From Bacillota bacterium (GTDB lineage: Bacteria > Vulcanimicrobiota > JAMDEM01): DNA of 19,799 nucleotides. The position numbers and the translations under genes were made by a program. The notes under the pieces are model-generated. The model saw only the letters and a list, made by a program, of their open reading frames with translations. It ran no database searches and had not been told where the DNA came from. This document shows positions 6,023 to 14,499 of the stretch, piece after piece; positions within the stretch are counted from its first letter, which is position 1; every line of letters starts with the position of its first letter. The DNA is taken from assembly GCA_023486985.1 (NCBI GenBank), contig JAMDEM010000026.1, forward strand, positions 1 through 19,799. Direction: 5' to 3'.

Positions 6023-8904
6023 TTTTTGCCTCCGTCACCGATTATAATAAATGGCGCCCAATAGTAGGGATGAGAGTATTCAGCATTTTTCATCATTTCC
6101 TTTTGTGCTTCCTGTAAAGCCTCTCCTTTCGATTCTCCCTCTTTTAGCCTCCTGTAAAACTCTTTCATTAATTGAGCAGTGGAAACATCAGAGATGCTCC
6201 ATAGAGATGCCACAACTGTCGGGGTTCCTGCATATATGAAGGCTCTCGACATACCCACAATCTCATCACCCTGGGAAATCCTGCCGCCGGCAGTGTTACA
6301 TGCAGATAAAACTACAAGGTTGGCTTTTAAATCAAGAGCAAAAATATCTGAGGTTGTCAGTATGCCATCATAAAACACCAGTCCTGAAAACAATGGATAC
6401 GCAGAATCAAGAATTCCATGAGTAGCAAAGTGGATTAAGTTTCCCTTTCCCGCACTCTCCTTAACCCGTGAAATGATAGCCTGCTTTCCTACAAGAACTG
6501 TTCCTCCGGGATAAAACTCCCCGATTTTTTCCACCTCTTCTTTTGTCCATTGCAAAGGAGAAAGTCCTTCTCTTAAAACTTCAGGAGACATCACTACCGT
6601 ACCCCTTACAGCCACTTCTTTTTGCGTTTTCTTTTTCTCTCCAAAGCTGACGGCAACATCCCCTATAGCATAAGCGGCAAGTCTTTCTCCCTTTCCCCTC
6701 TTCTTCTTCAAGCAAAGCATCCAGACAGAGGCGGAAGGCTGGGTAAAGATTTGATAATTCTTCACAAGATAATCACCGCCGTAATCTACCAGCATTGCAA
6801 ACGGAAGGTAATGAAGAGCTGAATGAGGGACAATTATAAGTTTTTTCTTCCCTTTCATTTCTTCAAAAGCCGGTTTAATGAGAATCGCTGAAAGAGACTT
6901 TATCACTTCTTTCAGAGGGGCTTTCTTTGCGACTCTTATTAATATTTCAGAAACTCTCTCTTTTATTTGCTTTTCATTTTCCGGAATCTCAACAACTTTC
7001 AGGTTATCTTTGTCAATAATAAAAAGATAACTTTTTTTCTCTCCTATGAAGTATTCCAGAAGAAGAGTATCCTTATCCAGAGTTTTCTGAATTTCTTTAA
7101 GGGGAGAAACCTCAACTATTCTTAAAGATGCATATTCAGGATTAGAAATCTTAAGTTTCTCAATTGTTTCTTCATATTCTTTTTTCAGTTCTTTTAGACG
7201 GCTGTTAGGTTCATCCCGGTTTTCAGCACTGCTTTCTTTTGCAATCTGCCCCGTCAATGCAGTTATCTGCTCGGAAAGAGCTTCTTCCTTTTTTACAAGC
7301 TCCGGCGCGGCTCCGGTTTTGAAATCTATTTTCTGATTTCCCAGCATATCAAGAAAGGTTCTTGCTTTTGCCCGTTCAGTATATTGCCAGGCTTCTTCAT
7401 TTCTGCCATTTTTTATAAGCAGTTCTATCAATTCCTCATAAATAGTCATTTTATTTTGCATAAAGCTGGTCTTTTGTTCTTCAACCTTAAGCTTTACGCG
7501 AATCTCCTCCAGGGTTTTAATAGATCTGGAGAGATAATCTATTGCCATATCATCTTTCTTCATCTTCTTATATGCATAACCTATTACATAGAGACTTCTA
7601 AAAGTTCCGTCCGGGTCACCAATCTCCTCATGAATCTTCAACGCTTTCTGGCTGTAATCCAGTGCATTCGGATAATCTCCCAAAGAACTGTAGACCCATC
7701 CAATATTACTAAAGGTAGCTCCGACACCATTTTTGTCACCAATCTCTCCTAATATCTTCAATGCCAGACGATAATAATCCAGTGCTTTCTTAGAATCTCC
7801 AAGGGAATCATATATCAACCCAATATTACAAAGGGCATTACCCACAAAATTTTTATCTCCAATCTCCCTGGCAATCTTCAATGCACGCTGATAGTAATCC
7901 AATGCCGTCGAATAGCCGCCAAGATAATAATAGGCTACCCCAATATTATTTAAAGCAATCTCAACAACTCTTTTGTCTCCAATCTCCTCTTTTATCTTCG
8001 ATGCGCGCTTATAGTAGTCCAGCGCCTTCGTATAATCTCCCAGATAATAATACACCAACCCAATATTATTTAAAGCATTCCCTGCACCGCTTTTATCACC
8101 CGACTCCTCCTTTATTTTCAACGCTTTCTGGCAGTAATCCAGTGCCTTCGGATAATCTCCCAGAGAATTATATATCAATCCGATATTATCAAAAGCATTC
8201 CCAACGCCTCTCTTGTCACTTATCTCCTCATAAATCTTCAAGGCTCGTTGATGGTAATCCAGTGCTTTCGGATAGTCGCCAAGATGATAATAAACTATCC
8301 CGATGTTACCAAAGGCATCCCCTGTAGCATATTTGGAACCAATCTCCTCTGCAATCTTCAATGCACCATTATAGTAATCCAGCGCCTTCGGATAATCTCC
8401 CAGAGAATTATAGAGTGACCCGATATTATTATAAACATTTCCTACGCCACTTTTGTAGCCAATCTCCTTATAAATCTTCAAGGCTCGTTGATGGTAATCC
8501 AGTGCTTTCGGATAGTCGCCAAGATGATAATAGACCAATCCTATATTATTAAAGGCACTCCCAACATTACTTTTGTCATCAATCTCCTCGTAAATTTTCA
8601 ATGCACGCTGAAAGTAATCCAATGCTTTCGGATAGTCGCCAAGATTATAACAAGCTATCCCAATATTACCAAATGCACTCACCATACCCTGTTGATGATT
8701 TAGTTTTTTAAAAATTTTCAAGCACTCTTCAAGCTTTTTCAGAGCTTCGTAATAACTTCCCTTGTTTAGAAGCTGGCTTCCTTCGCGAAGCAGAGTCTTT
8801 GCCTGATCCATATCCTGGGAATGAGTTGAAGATGTCAAAAGCAAAATAAAAAGAAAAGTAAGGAGAAAACAAATGGATAAACTTTTACGCCATCCCGAAT
8901 TCAC
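6019..8904 (-). CDS. Exported TPR-CHAT domain protein (caspase-like peptidase)
   Basis: The 961-residue protein has a signal peptide (about residues 1-29, no lipobox), ten 40-residue tetratricopeptide repeats of the NNIG-Y-LGDY-KALDY type (49-448) plus a decayed eleventh, a charged coiled-coil region (about 479-620), and a C-terminal CHAT domain (about 640-957). The CHAT domain has IIVPHSALHYLPFAML, the catalytic His829 in HFATHG and Cys869 in LSACNT, so the caspase-type dyad is complete. GTPTVVASLWSISD and YYWAPFIIIG close the fold. CHAT peptidases cut proteins after an activating partner binds; here that would happen in the periplasm or outside. The start is GTG, with AGAGGTGG seven bases upstream. 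A TATAAT (8952-8957) lies 50 bases upstream. The gene is divergent from a LolA/RseB-like gene. The substrate is unknown. Confidence 0.9.
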   Translation of the reverse strand: MNSGWRKSLSICFLLTFLFILLLTSSTHSQDMDQAKTLLREGSQLLNKGSYYEALKKLEECLKIFKKLNHQQGMVSAFGNIGIACYNLGDYPKALDYFQRALKIYEEIDDKSNVGSAFNNIGLVYYHLGDYPKALDYHQRALKIYKEIGYKSGVGNVYNNIGSLYNSLGDYPKALDYYNGALKIAEEIGSKYATGDAFGNIGIVYYHLGDYPKALDYHQRALKIYEEISDKRGVGNAFDNIGLIYNSLGDYPKALDYCQKALKIKEESGDKSGAGNALNNIGLVYYYLGDYTKALDYYKRASKIKEEIGDKRVVEIALNNIGVAYYYLGGYSTALDYYQRALKIAREIGDKNFVGNALCNIGLIYDSLGDSKKALDYYRLALKILGEIGDKNGVGATFSNIGWVYSSLGDYPNALDYSQKALKIHEEIGDPDGTFRSLYVIGYAYKKMKKDDMAIDYLSRSIKTLEEIRVKLKVEEQKTSFMQNKMTIYEELIELLIKNGRNEEAWQYTERAKARTFLDMLGNQKIDFKTGAAPELVKKEEALSEQITALTGQIAKESSAENRDEPNSRLKELKKEYEETIEKLKISNPEYASLRIVEVSPLKEIQKTLDKDTLLLEYFIGEKKSYLFIIDKDNLKVVEIPENEKQIKERVSEILIRVAKKAPLKEVIKSLSAILIKPAFEEMKGKKKLIIVPHSALHYLPFAMLVDYGGDYLVKNYQIFTQPSASVWMLCLKKKRGKGERLAAYAIGDVAVSFGEKKKTQKEVAVRGTVVMSPEVLREGLSPLQWTKEEVEKIGEFYPGGTVLVGKQAIISRVKESAGKGNLIHFATHGILDSAYPLFSGLVFYDGILTTSDIFALDLKANLVVLSACNTAGGRISQGDEIVGMSRAFIYAGTPTVVASLWSISDVSTAQLMKEFYRRLKEGESKGEALQEAQKEMMKNAEYSHPYYWAPFIIIGDGGKN
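7471..8760 (-). repeat. Tandem 120-bp coding repeats (TPR units) in the CHAT gene
   Basis: Ten units of exactly 120 bp (7561-8760), with a weaker eleventh to about 7471, encode the TPR array. Units differ mostly at the A-helix end and are best conserved at LGDYPKALDY. The stretch 8230-8292 is identical to 8470-8532 (63 bases, 240 bp apart), so units have been copied in pairs recently. Long + strand open frames across this stretch are an effect of the repeat period. Confidence 0.92.
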
Positions 8905-9035
8905 CTGTACGCCACCTCTCTCCTGATGAGAATGAAGGGGTGATATTCCCTATTATAGAACAATTCAATATAATGAAATATCTTACCTTTAGTTGCAAAG
9001 AACCTCTTTAAAGAAAGACAAAAGGAATGTCTTTT
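8905..9035. promoter_or_regulatory. Divergent promoter region between the CHAT and LolA-like genes
   Basis: This AT-rich interval separates two divergent starts. On the minus strand TATAAT at 8952-8957 precedes the CHAT gene; on the plus strand TATAAT at 8969-8974 precedes the LolA-like gene. Neither has a convincing -35 box at 16-18 bases. The Shine-Dalgarno sites are AGAGGTGG (8912-8919, minus) and AAAGGA (9021-9026, plus). Shared control of the two genes is possible but not shown. Confidence 0.4.
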
Positions 9036-9908
9036 ATGAGAAAAGTATCTAATTTTTTTGTGGCGCTGCTTACGATAATGACTGCTGCTCTTATCCTTGT
9101 GGCGCCCGGAAGCCTTTGCCTGGGTGCCCGGGGCAGTGCATCTTCTTCCTGCTCCCAGGAGACTGCGCCTCCATCGGCGCCTTCACCTGAAGCTCCGGCA
9201 GCAATCAATAATGCAAAAGAGCTTCTGGACGCTATGCAGAAGGCGGTAAACGGCGTCGTTGATTACTCTTTAACCGGTTACCTGAACATTGAAAATGAAA
9301 ACATGGTCATAGATTACAAATGTGTGCGTCCATCCATGACAAGAACGCAAATCCTTCAAGGAAGCGAGACGGGGGCGGTTATACTTTATATCCCTGATAA
9401 GAGAAAGGATGCTGTGAGGGTTAAAAAAGGAGCCATTCGCGTATGGCGTTCCATTAAAACGCGGAGGATTGAGAATACCATTATTGTTGAGTCCATGCTG
9501 GATACACTGCTGAAACGAATGAAAAACAGGGAGGCAGTGACCTTCAAAGGAAAGTTCACTCTGAAGGCGCATGTCGGTGACACCTTCAGCGCAGTATTAA
9601 ACCCCATTCCCGCCACTTCTCCCGCGCCGGTTATCTCATGTTCTCCATCGGCTTCACCCCGGGAGAGTCCTTCTCCTGTTAAAAGCCTTTTACCGGAAGA
9701 AAATGCATCTCCCTGGGCTCAGCCTCGGACCATAGATAAAGAGTGCTACCTCCTTGAAATCAGGCACGACGGCTTCGTTGACACCGTGGCAATAGATGCT
9801 GAAACTTTATGGTTAATCTATGCCAAAAGGATGGAAGGGGACCAACTGGTTTCCGAAATAGTTGTGACCGGGATAAAAACCAATACATACCCAAAGATGG
9901 AGCTGTAG
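9036..9908 (+). CDS. Exported LolA/RseB-like protein with a Pro/Ser-rich insert
   Basis: The 290-residue product has a signal peptide (MRKVSNFFVALLTIM and hydrophobic residues to about 30), then a Ser/Pro/Ala-rich spacer. The body begins NAKELLDAMQKAVNGVVDYSLTGYL and continues with YKCVRPSMTRTQIL, GAVILYIPDKRKDAVRV, LLEIRHDGF and AIDAETLWLIYAKRMEGDQLVSEIVVTGI. This is the half-barrel pattern of LolA, LppX and RseB type lipoprotein or lipid carriers. Between strands, at about 9603-9726, is a Pro/Ser-rich insert. ATG 9036 is preferred to ATG 9027 because AAAGGA (9021-9026) is nine bases before it but abuts 9027. There is no lipobox (LC preceded by GS). The family call rests on overall pattern only. 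Confidence 0.62.
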   Translation: MRKVSNFFVALLTIMTAALILVAPGSLCLGARGSASSSCSQETAPPSAPSPEAPAAINNAKELLDAMQKAVNGVVDYSLTGYLNIENENMVIDYKCVRPSMTRTQILQGSETGAVILYIPDKRKDAVRVKKGAIRVWRSIKTRRIENTIIVESMLDTLLKRMKNREAVTFKGKFTLKAHVGDTFSAVLNPIPATSPAPVISCSPSASPRESPSPVKSLLPEENASPWAQPRTIDKECYLLEIRHDGFVDTVAIDAETLWLIYAKRMEGDQLVSEIVVTGIKTNTYPKMEL

Positions 9909-10087
9909 CACCTTTGCCGGGTTCCCTGCCGCCAGCTTGCAGGAAAAATCCCTCATTAACTAGAAAATTTCTTCTAAACCTGAACGCTTATCTTATCTCA
10001 TTTGCAACAATTTGCGCACAGGACATATTAACGGGACAATAAATCAAAGTATTTTTCACAGCACATTTCGCACTTCGGGGGTAAACT

Positions 10088-11275
10088 ATGAATGATAAAC
10101 GCAAAAAATGGAAGCAATCAGAGATAAGAGAGAAAATCGCAAGTTACAGGGAAGCGTCCCTGAAATATTATATAGAGGGAAAAGCCCTGGTAGAGATGTC
10201 TCCGGGACAGATTGCCTTTTCACTGTTAAGCCCGCCTCTTGGATCTGCCGTAGCAAAACGAAGGGTACGATGGATCTCAAAAAATATAGTTTCCCCGGAA
10301 TCTGCTAAAGGAGCAGGGGCACATTCCGGCATACAGAACCGGACTCCCCACTTTCTTACAATGGCAGTGACTTATGACTGCCAGTGTAATTGCCTGCATT
10401 GTTCCGCTCATGACTATAAAATGAAGGTGGCTTCATCCGGGACCGCTATGAATTTTGAGGAATTGCGCGGCGCCCTGGAACAGGCGGTGGTATTAGGGAC
10501 AACCGGCATCGTTTTGACGGGCGGCGAACCCCTTATTTATCCTGAGATATATAAACTCATCGAGTCAGTGGATAAGAAAAAAAGTATTTGCACCATCTTC
10601 ACCAACGGGGAATACCTGAATGCCGGTACGGTAAGCTCTTTGAAAAAAGCCGGAACTCACGGGGTTTTTGTGAGTCTTGATGATTCCGACCCGGAATCTC
10701 ACAACAAACACCGGGGAAGAGCCGGACTTTTTGAAAAAGCCCTGGAAGGAATAAAACTTTGCCAGGAAGCTGGAATTCTTACCGGAATATCTACCTATGT
10801 AACGCGGGAAAAAATCAATAACGGCGAGCTCCACAAAATGATGGAACTTGCCAAAAGATTGAAAGTCCTGGAAGTCTTTATCTTTGATGTTATTCCTGCC
10901 GGCAAAATCAAGAAAGATGAAGGCTGCATTTTAACCAAAAATGAAATATCAATGATTACGGAATTGAGAAATTCATATAACGAAAAGGCTGACTACCCCA
11001 GGATTCTTCATCAAACTATGTTTGCAAGCCTGGCATATCCCTGTGTAGCGGAAGGCTGTCCTGCAGCAGTAGTGCAATTGCATATCAGGGGAAACGGCGA
11101 TGTTTCTCCGTGCGACTTTACACCATACTCCTTCGGCAATCTCCGCACAGAGCCGTTAAAAGATATCTGGCAAAAAATGATTTCTCATCCTCTTTATTCC
11201 ACACATTCACCATCATGCCGGCTGGGAAATCCCGGGTTCAGGGAAAAACTTATTGAGCATGGTCTTATTTCGTGA
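10088..11275 (+). CDS. Radical SAM enzyme with SPASM/Twitch-like C-terminus
   Basis: This 395-residue enzyme should bind [4Fe-4S] through the CX3CX2C motif Cys98-Cys102-Cys105 (in YDCQCNCLHC, with an additional Cys100), followed by the SAM-binding VLTGGEPLIYPE. Later motifs of the MoaA/NirJ/PqqE-like group are IFTNGEYL, GVFVSLDDSDPESHNKHRG and ISTYVTREK. The C-terminus has Cys319, Cys324, Cys342 and Cys377 around GNGDVSPCDFTPYSFGNLR, the pattern of a short SPASM/Twitch domain with one auxiliary cluster. Residues 1-90 are a lineage-specific extension. ATG 10088 follows a GGGGG stretch by six bases. It is 27 bases upstream of a reductase-type SDR gene. No precursor peptide is visible nearby, so the substrate may be a small molecule or lipid. 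Confidence 0.88.
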   Translation: MNDKRKKWKQSEIREKIASYREASLKYYIEGKALVEMSPGQIAFSLLSPPLGSAVAKRRVRWISKNIVSPESAKGAGAHSGIQNRTPHFLTMAVTYDCQCNCLHCSAHDYKMKVASSGTAMNFEELRGALEQAVVLGTTGIVLTGGEPLIYPEIYKLIESVDKKKSICTIFTNGEYLNAGTVSSLKKAGTHGVFVSLDDSDPESHNKHRGRAGLFEKALEGIKLCQEAGILTGISTYVTREKINNGELHKMMELAKRLKVLEVFIFDVIPAGKIKKDEGCILTKNEISMITELRNSYNEKADYPRILHQTMFASLAYPCVAEGCPAAVVQLHIRGNGDVSPCDFTPYSFGNLRTEPLKDIWQKMISHPLYSTHSPSCRLGNPGFREKLIEHGLIS

Positions 11276-11302
11276 CGCCGGCAATTCAAAAAAGGCTTTT
11301 AT

Positions 11303-12445
11303 ATGGAATGCTCTGACAGGAATGAGCGGATAATTCTGACGGGAGCCACCGGTTTCCTGGGGAGGCAGGTGCTTCGGCTTTTGCAGAAAAAGCTTCCATC
11401 AGCCAATTTTTGCCTTTTGCTTCGAAAAAAGCCCGGATATGACAAAGATATTTCTTTATCTGCCCCCCCGGAGAATCACGGTGACAAAGAAGAAATTGCT
11501 GAAAAAAATACAAGGGTTCGCCGGGTTTATATGGATATAACAGGGGAATACCTGGGACTCTCAAAAGAAGAGTACAGGAACCTTTTCACCGGCGCCACAA
11601 GAATCATTCATATGGCGGCAAGCGTCCATTTCGACCAGCCCATGGAAGAAGCGCGCCGCATCAATGTATCCGGCACAAAGAACATCCTGAAACTGGCGCA
11701 TGATACAGCATCCGCAGGCTCTCTTAAATCTTTCATGTATACAAGTACCGCATTTGTCACAGGCACGCGGACCGGGCTGGTTATGGAAAATGATATTGAT
11801 GCCGGGCAGGCATTTCGCAACAGCTACGAGAAAACAAAATTTGAGGCGGAAAAACTTGTCCGGAAAAGCGCCGAAGCCCTTCCAATCACTATCGTAAGGC
11901 CAAGTATCATCGTCGGTGATTCCAATACGGGCATTACAACAAGTTTCAAGACAATTTACTGGCCCCTTAGAATATATACGAAAACAATCTGGCGGTTTGT
12001 ACCCGGTTTCCCGGATGGAATTATAGATATTGTTCCTGTAAATTTTGTGGCGGAATCTATAGCGCATCTTTGTTTTGACTCTGATGCTGCCGGAAATTGT
12101 TTTCATCTTTGTGCAGGTCCTGAGGGGAATATAACTCTGGAAGAAATTGCTAACCTGGCTTCCAGATTTTTCAAGCTTCCGCCTCCGCGTTTTGTTAACC
12201 CGGCTTTTTTCGACCTGGCTTTCAGACCTTTTATGTCTTTTCTTCCCGGGAAAAAAAGACATCTGCTGCATACCCTGCGGCAGTACAGGCCGTATTTCCG
12301 GGTAAAAACAATCTTTGACACTGCGAATGCCTGTAAATTCCTGGAGCCGGCTGGCATCGCGCCTCCCAGGGTGACTGATTACATAGAGAAGATTTTTCGT
12401 TATTGCGTCAAATCAGATTGGGGGAAAAAACCTTTCCGGGAATAA
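11303..12445 (+). CDS. Extended SDR, NAD(P)-dependent reductase/epimerase (NAD_binding_4 type)
   Basis: The 380-residue protein starts with the Rossmann motif TGATGFLGRQVL (Gly14, Gly17, Gly20). It has HMAASVHFDQPMEEARRINVSGT in the position of the thioester-reductase / male-sterility group, YTSTAFVTG, the catalytic pair Tyr175 and Lys179 (SYEKTKFEAE), and IVRPSIIVGDSNTG. Such enzymes reduce acyl thioesters or acyl-CoA to aldehyde or alcohol, or act as sugar or sterol-type dehydrogenases; the motif set fits the reductase side better. There is no carrier-protein or adenylation domain. ATG 11303 has AAAAAAGG about seven bases upstream. It probably shares a transcript with the radical SAM gene and may act on its product. 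Confidence 0.82.
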   Translation: MECSDRNERIILTGATGFLGRQVLRLLQKKLPSANFCLLLRKKPGYDKDISLSAPPENHGDKEEIAEKNTRVRRVYMDITGEYLGLSKEEYRNLFTGATRIIHMAASVHFDQPMEEARRINVSGTKNILKLAHDTASAGSLKSFMYTSTAFVTGTRTGLVMENDIDAGQAFRNSYEKTKFEAEKLVRKSAEALPITIVRPSIIVGDSNTGITTSFKTIYWPLRIYTKTIWRFVPGFPDGIIDIVPVNFVAESIAHLCFDSDAAGNCFHLCAGPEGNITLEEIANLASRFFKLPPPRFVNPAFFDLAFRPFMSFLPGKKRHLLHTLRQYRPYFRVKTIFDTANACKFLEPAGIAPPRVTDYIEKIFRYCVKSDWGKKPFRE

Positions 12446-12497
12446 AATTTTGTTTATAATTGTATAAAGAGTTAAGGATTTTTGGTGCGATAACAAA

Positions 12498-13309
12498 ATG
12501 ATAGAAAAAAGAAGTCAAATTCTATGGGTTTCATTATATCTGACTGCTATCATTGTTTTATTTAATTACATATTTTTAATATCCGGGTGCAGCTCCGCGA
12601 TTATTATAAGTTTATCTGCAATTTATTTGCTGGTAACTTTATTTTTATATATCAGCTGGATATCGAATTATAAAAGCGGTTTTTTTTTATAACGCTGGCA
12701 TCATCCACGGGATTTATTTTTGAAATAATAGGATTGAATTACAGTAATTTTTTTGGCGGCCATTATGTATATTCAAATCCACTGCTTGGTTTTAAATTGA
12801 TGGATGTGCCGGTATTAGTTCCGATGTTCTGGGCAATTTTCATCTATACAGGGTACTCCTTAACAAATTCTTTTTTATTCTGGTTGAACAAAAACAAACC
12901 GAACAAACAGCAAAAAAATATTTTCCTGATTCCGGTATTGATGATTATTGACGGATTATCAGTAGTGGTCATAGATTTGATCCTGGATCCGATATGTGTA
13001 AAGCTGGGGAATTGGATTTGGCTGGATCACCAACAATATTTCGGCGTGCCGTTTAATAATTTTTTTGGATGGTTTATTGTTACTTTAATTATAACCGGTA
13101 TATTCAGGTTGTTTGAATATTTTAATGAGCTTAAACAAAGCAACCTGTATAAATCAGTTTTTTTAATTCCGGTGTTATGGTATGGAATCTTAAGCCTGGT
13201 ATTTATCAGTTTCGCAGTATATTTTAAAATATACTTTTTACTTGTTATTGGTTTTGGGGTTATGCTGCCGGTTGTCGCCCTGAATATTATTTTTGCTTTT
13301 AAATCTTGA
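12498..13309 (+). CDS. DUF422/CruF-type membrane protein, broken by one base at a T9 run
   Basis: Two adjacent frames encode one protein. The first (ATG 12498, 64 codons) stops at 12690-12692 just after a run of nine Ts (12680-12688). The second continues from 12689 in the -1 frame with ITLASSTGFIFEIIGL, FFGGHYVYSNPLLGFKLMDVPVLVP and DPICVKLGNWIWLDHQQYFGVP. These are landmarks of the carotenoid-biosynthesis DUF422 family, which includes the CruF hydratase. Joined length is about 270 residues with seven or so helices, normal for the family. One extra T, or -1 slippage on the T run, restores it. It follows the SDR gene by 52 bases and is AT-richer than its neighbours. A TATAAT (12455-12460) lies upstream. 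Confidence is high for the family and moderate for the carotenoid role. Confidence 0.75.
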
Positions 13310-13362
13310 ATATAACATCTATAACTGCGCTTATCTCATAATGGCGCTAAACTATATCTTAA

Positions 13363-14496
13363 TCAGGAAATTTTCTTTTTGAAACGAATGGCGCTGACGG
13401 TTAAAATTGTCAATCCGAAAACTAAAAGAATCAAAGCCTGATGCCATAGAATTTCCAACCCGATGCCTTTCAAAAAAACACCCCTGACTATTTCTATGAA
13501 GTAGCGAAGCGGCAGGACATAAGTAATTTTTTGTATTACCGGCGGCATATTTTCAATGGGAAAAATGAAGCCTGAAAGCATAAGAGACGGTGAGAGAAAA
13601 AAGAAACTCATTATTGTTGCTTCCTGCTGGGTCGTGGAGATTGTTGAGATAAAAATGCCCAGTCCCAGGCTTGTAAGCATAAATAAAGCACTCAGCAGAA
13701 AGAGCAGTAATATGTTTCCCGCAATGGGCACATGAAACCAATAAAATGCCGCAATCAAAATGAATACCATATCAATGATTCCTGTTAATAGAAACGGCAG
13801 GCTCTTGCCAATCATCAATTCGCCGGGACTGATAGGCGTTACGATGAGTTGTTCCATGGTGCCGATTTCTTTCTCCCTGACGAGAGCCATAGCGGTCATA
13901 CTCATGGTAGCGATGAGTATAATAACGCACATCACCCCCGGGACCATAAAATTCACACTTTTAAGTTCCGGATTGTACCATGTCCGGAATCGTCCGTCTA
14001 TTTTCGTGAACTTCACCGGCTGAATATTTAATTTTTCAGCCATACTTAAAGATTTTTCCTGAGAGTAGCTTCCAATTATATCATTGACATACCCGTTGAT
14101 GATTCTCCCGGTCATTGACTCTGTGCCGTCGATAATAACCTGTACTGCTGTGCCCCTGCCTCTTGAAATATCGGATCCAAAGCCCCTGGGAATATGAAGA
14201 ACCATCTGCGCCCGGCCCGAATCCATGACCCAGTCAATATCACCGGGACCGGACAAACTGTATTTATACTCAAAATAGTTAGATTTTACGAAACGGTCTG
14301 TCAATTCAAGGCTTGCCCGGGAATGGTCTTCATCACATATTGCCGCAGCCACATGGGTGACATCTGTGCTCACCACATACCCGAAAATAAAGAGCTGAGC
14401 CACAGGTGCCAGAAAAAGAATCAACAGTATCCGCGTGTCGCGGAGAGTCTGAATTATTTCCTTCCATGCTATTCTGAGAATACGTCTTAAGTTCAT
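13363..14496 (-). CDS. ABC-2 exporter permease, YbhR-like
   Basis: This 377-residue permease has one N-terminal helix (about 22-42, after RIAWKEIIQTLRDTR), a large extracytoplasmic domain with the mobile motif ICDEDHSRASLELTDRF, then five helices from about residue 183. Between them is the coupling segment ALVREKEIGTMEQLIVTPISPGELMIGK, typical of ABC2_membrane_3 (YhhJ/YbhR/YbhS). It is the last gene of the exporter operon and starts three bases after its partner permease; AGAGGA within the end of that gene may serve as the ribosome binding site. It is paralogous to the upstream permease, so the pair should form a heterodimer. The operon runs convergently toward the DUF422 gene. Confidence 0.9.
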   Translation of the reverse strand: MNLRRILRIAWKEIIQTLRDTRILLILFLAPVAQLFIFGYVVSTDVTHVAAAICDEDHSRASLELTDRFVKSNYFEYKYSLSGPGDIDWVMDSGRAQMVLHIPRGFGSDISRGRGTAVQVIIDGTESMTGRIINGYVNDIIGSYSQEKSLSMAEKLNIQPVKFTKIDGRFRTWYNPELKSVNFMVPGVMCVIILIATMSMTAMALVREKEIGTMEQLIVTPISPGELMIGKSLPFLLTGIIDMVFILIAAFYWFHVPIAGNILLLFLLSALFMLTSLGLGIFISTISTTQQEATIMSFFFLSPSLMLSGFIFPIENMPPVIQKITYVLPLRYFIEIVRGVFLKGIGLEILWHQALILLVFGLTILTVSAIRFKKKIS

Positions 14497-14499
14497 AGA

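Noticed and set aside
7881..8703. Plus-strand open frames with repeated Pro/Ser/Asn/Tyr motifs across the TPR region
   Set aside because: They are the complement of the 120-bp TPR repeats; the periodicity keeps the opposite frames open and the peptides match no protein pattern.
9909..10087. Small gene or terminator between the LolA-like and radical SAM genes
   Set aside because: Only a 5-bp stem (CCTGC/GCAGG near 9936) without a T-run and no frame with a good ribosome binding site; nothing supportable.
10088..11275. RiPP maturase with a nearby precursor peptide
   Set aside because: The SPASM-like tail suggested it, but I found no short frame with a Cys-rich or leader-like peptide in the flanking intervals.
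11561..12271. Long minus-strand frame opposite the SDR gene
   Set aside because: It mirrors an unambiguous SDR with all motifs in place; the predicted peptide is Cys/Arg-rich with no domain pattern.
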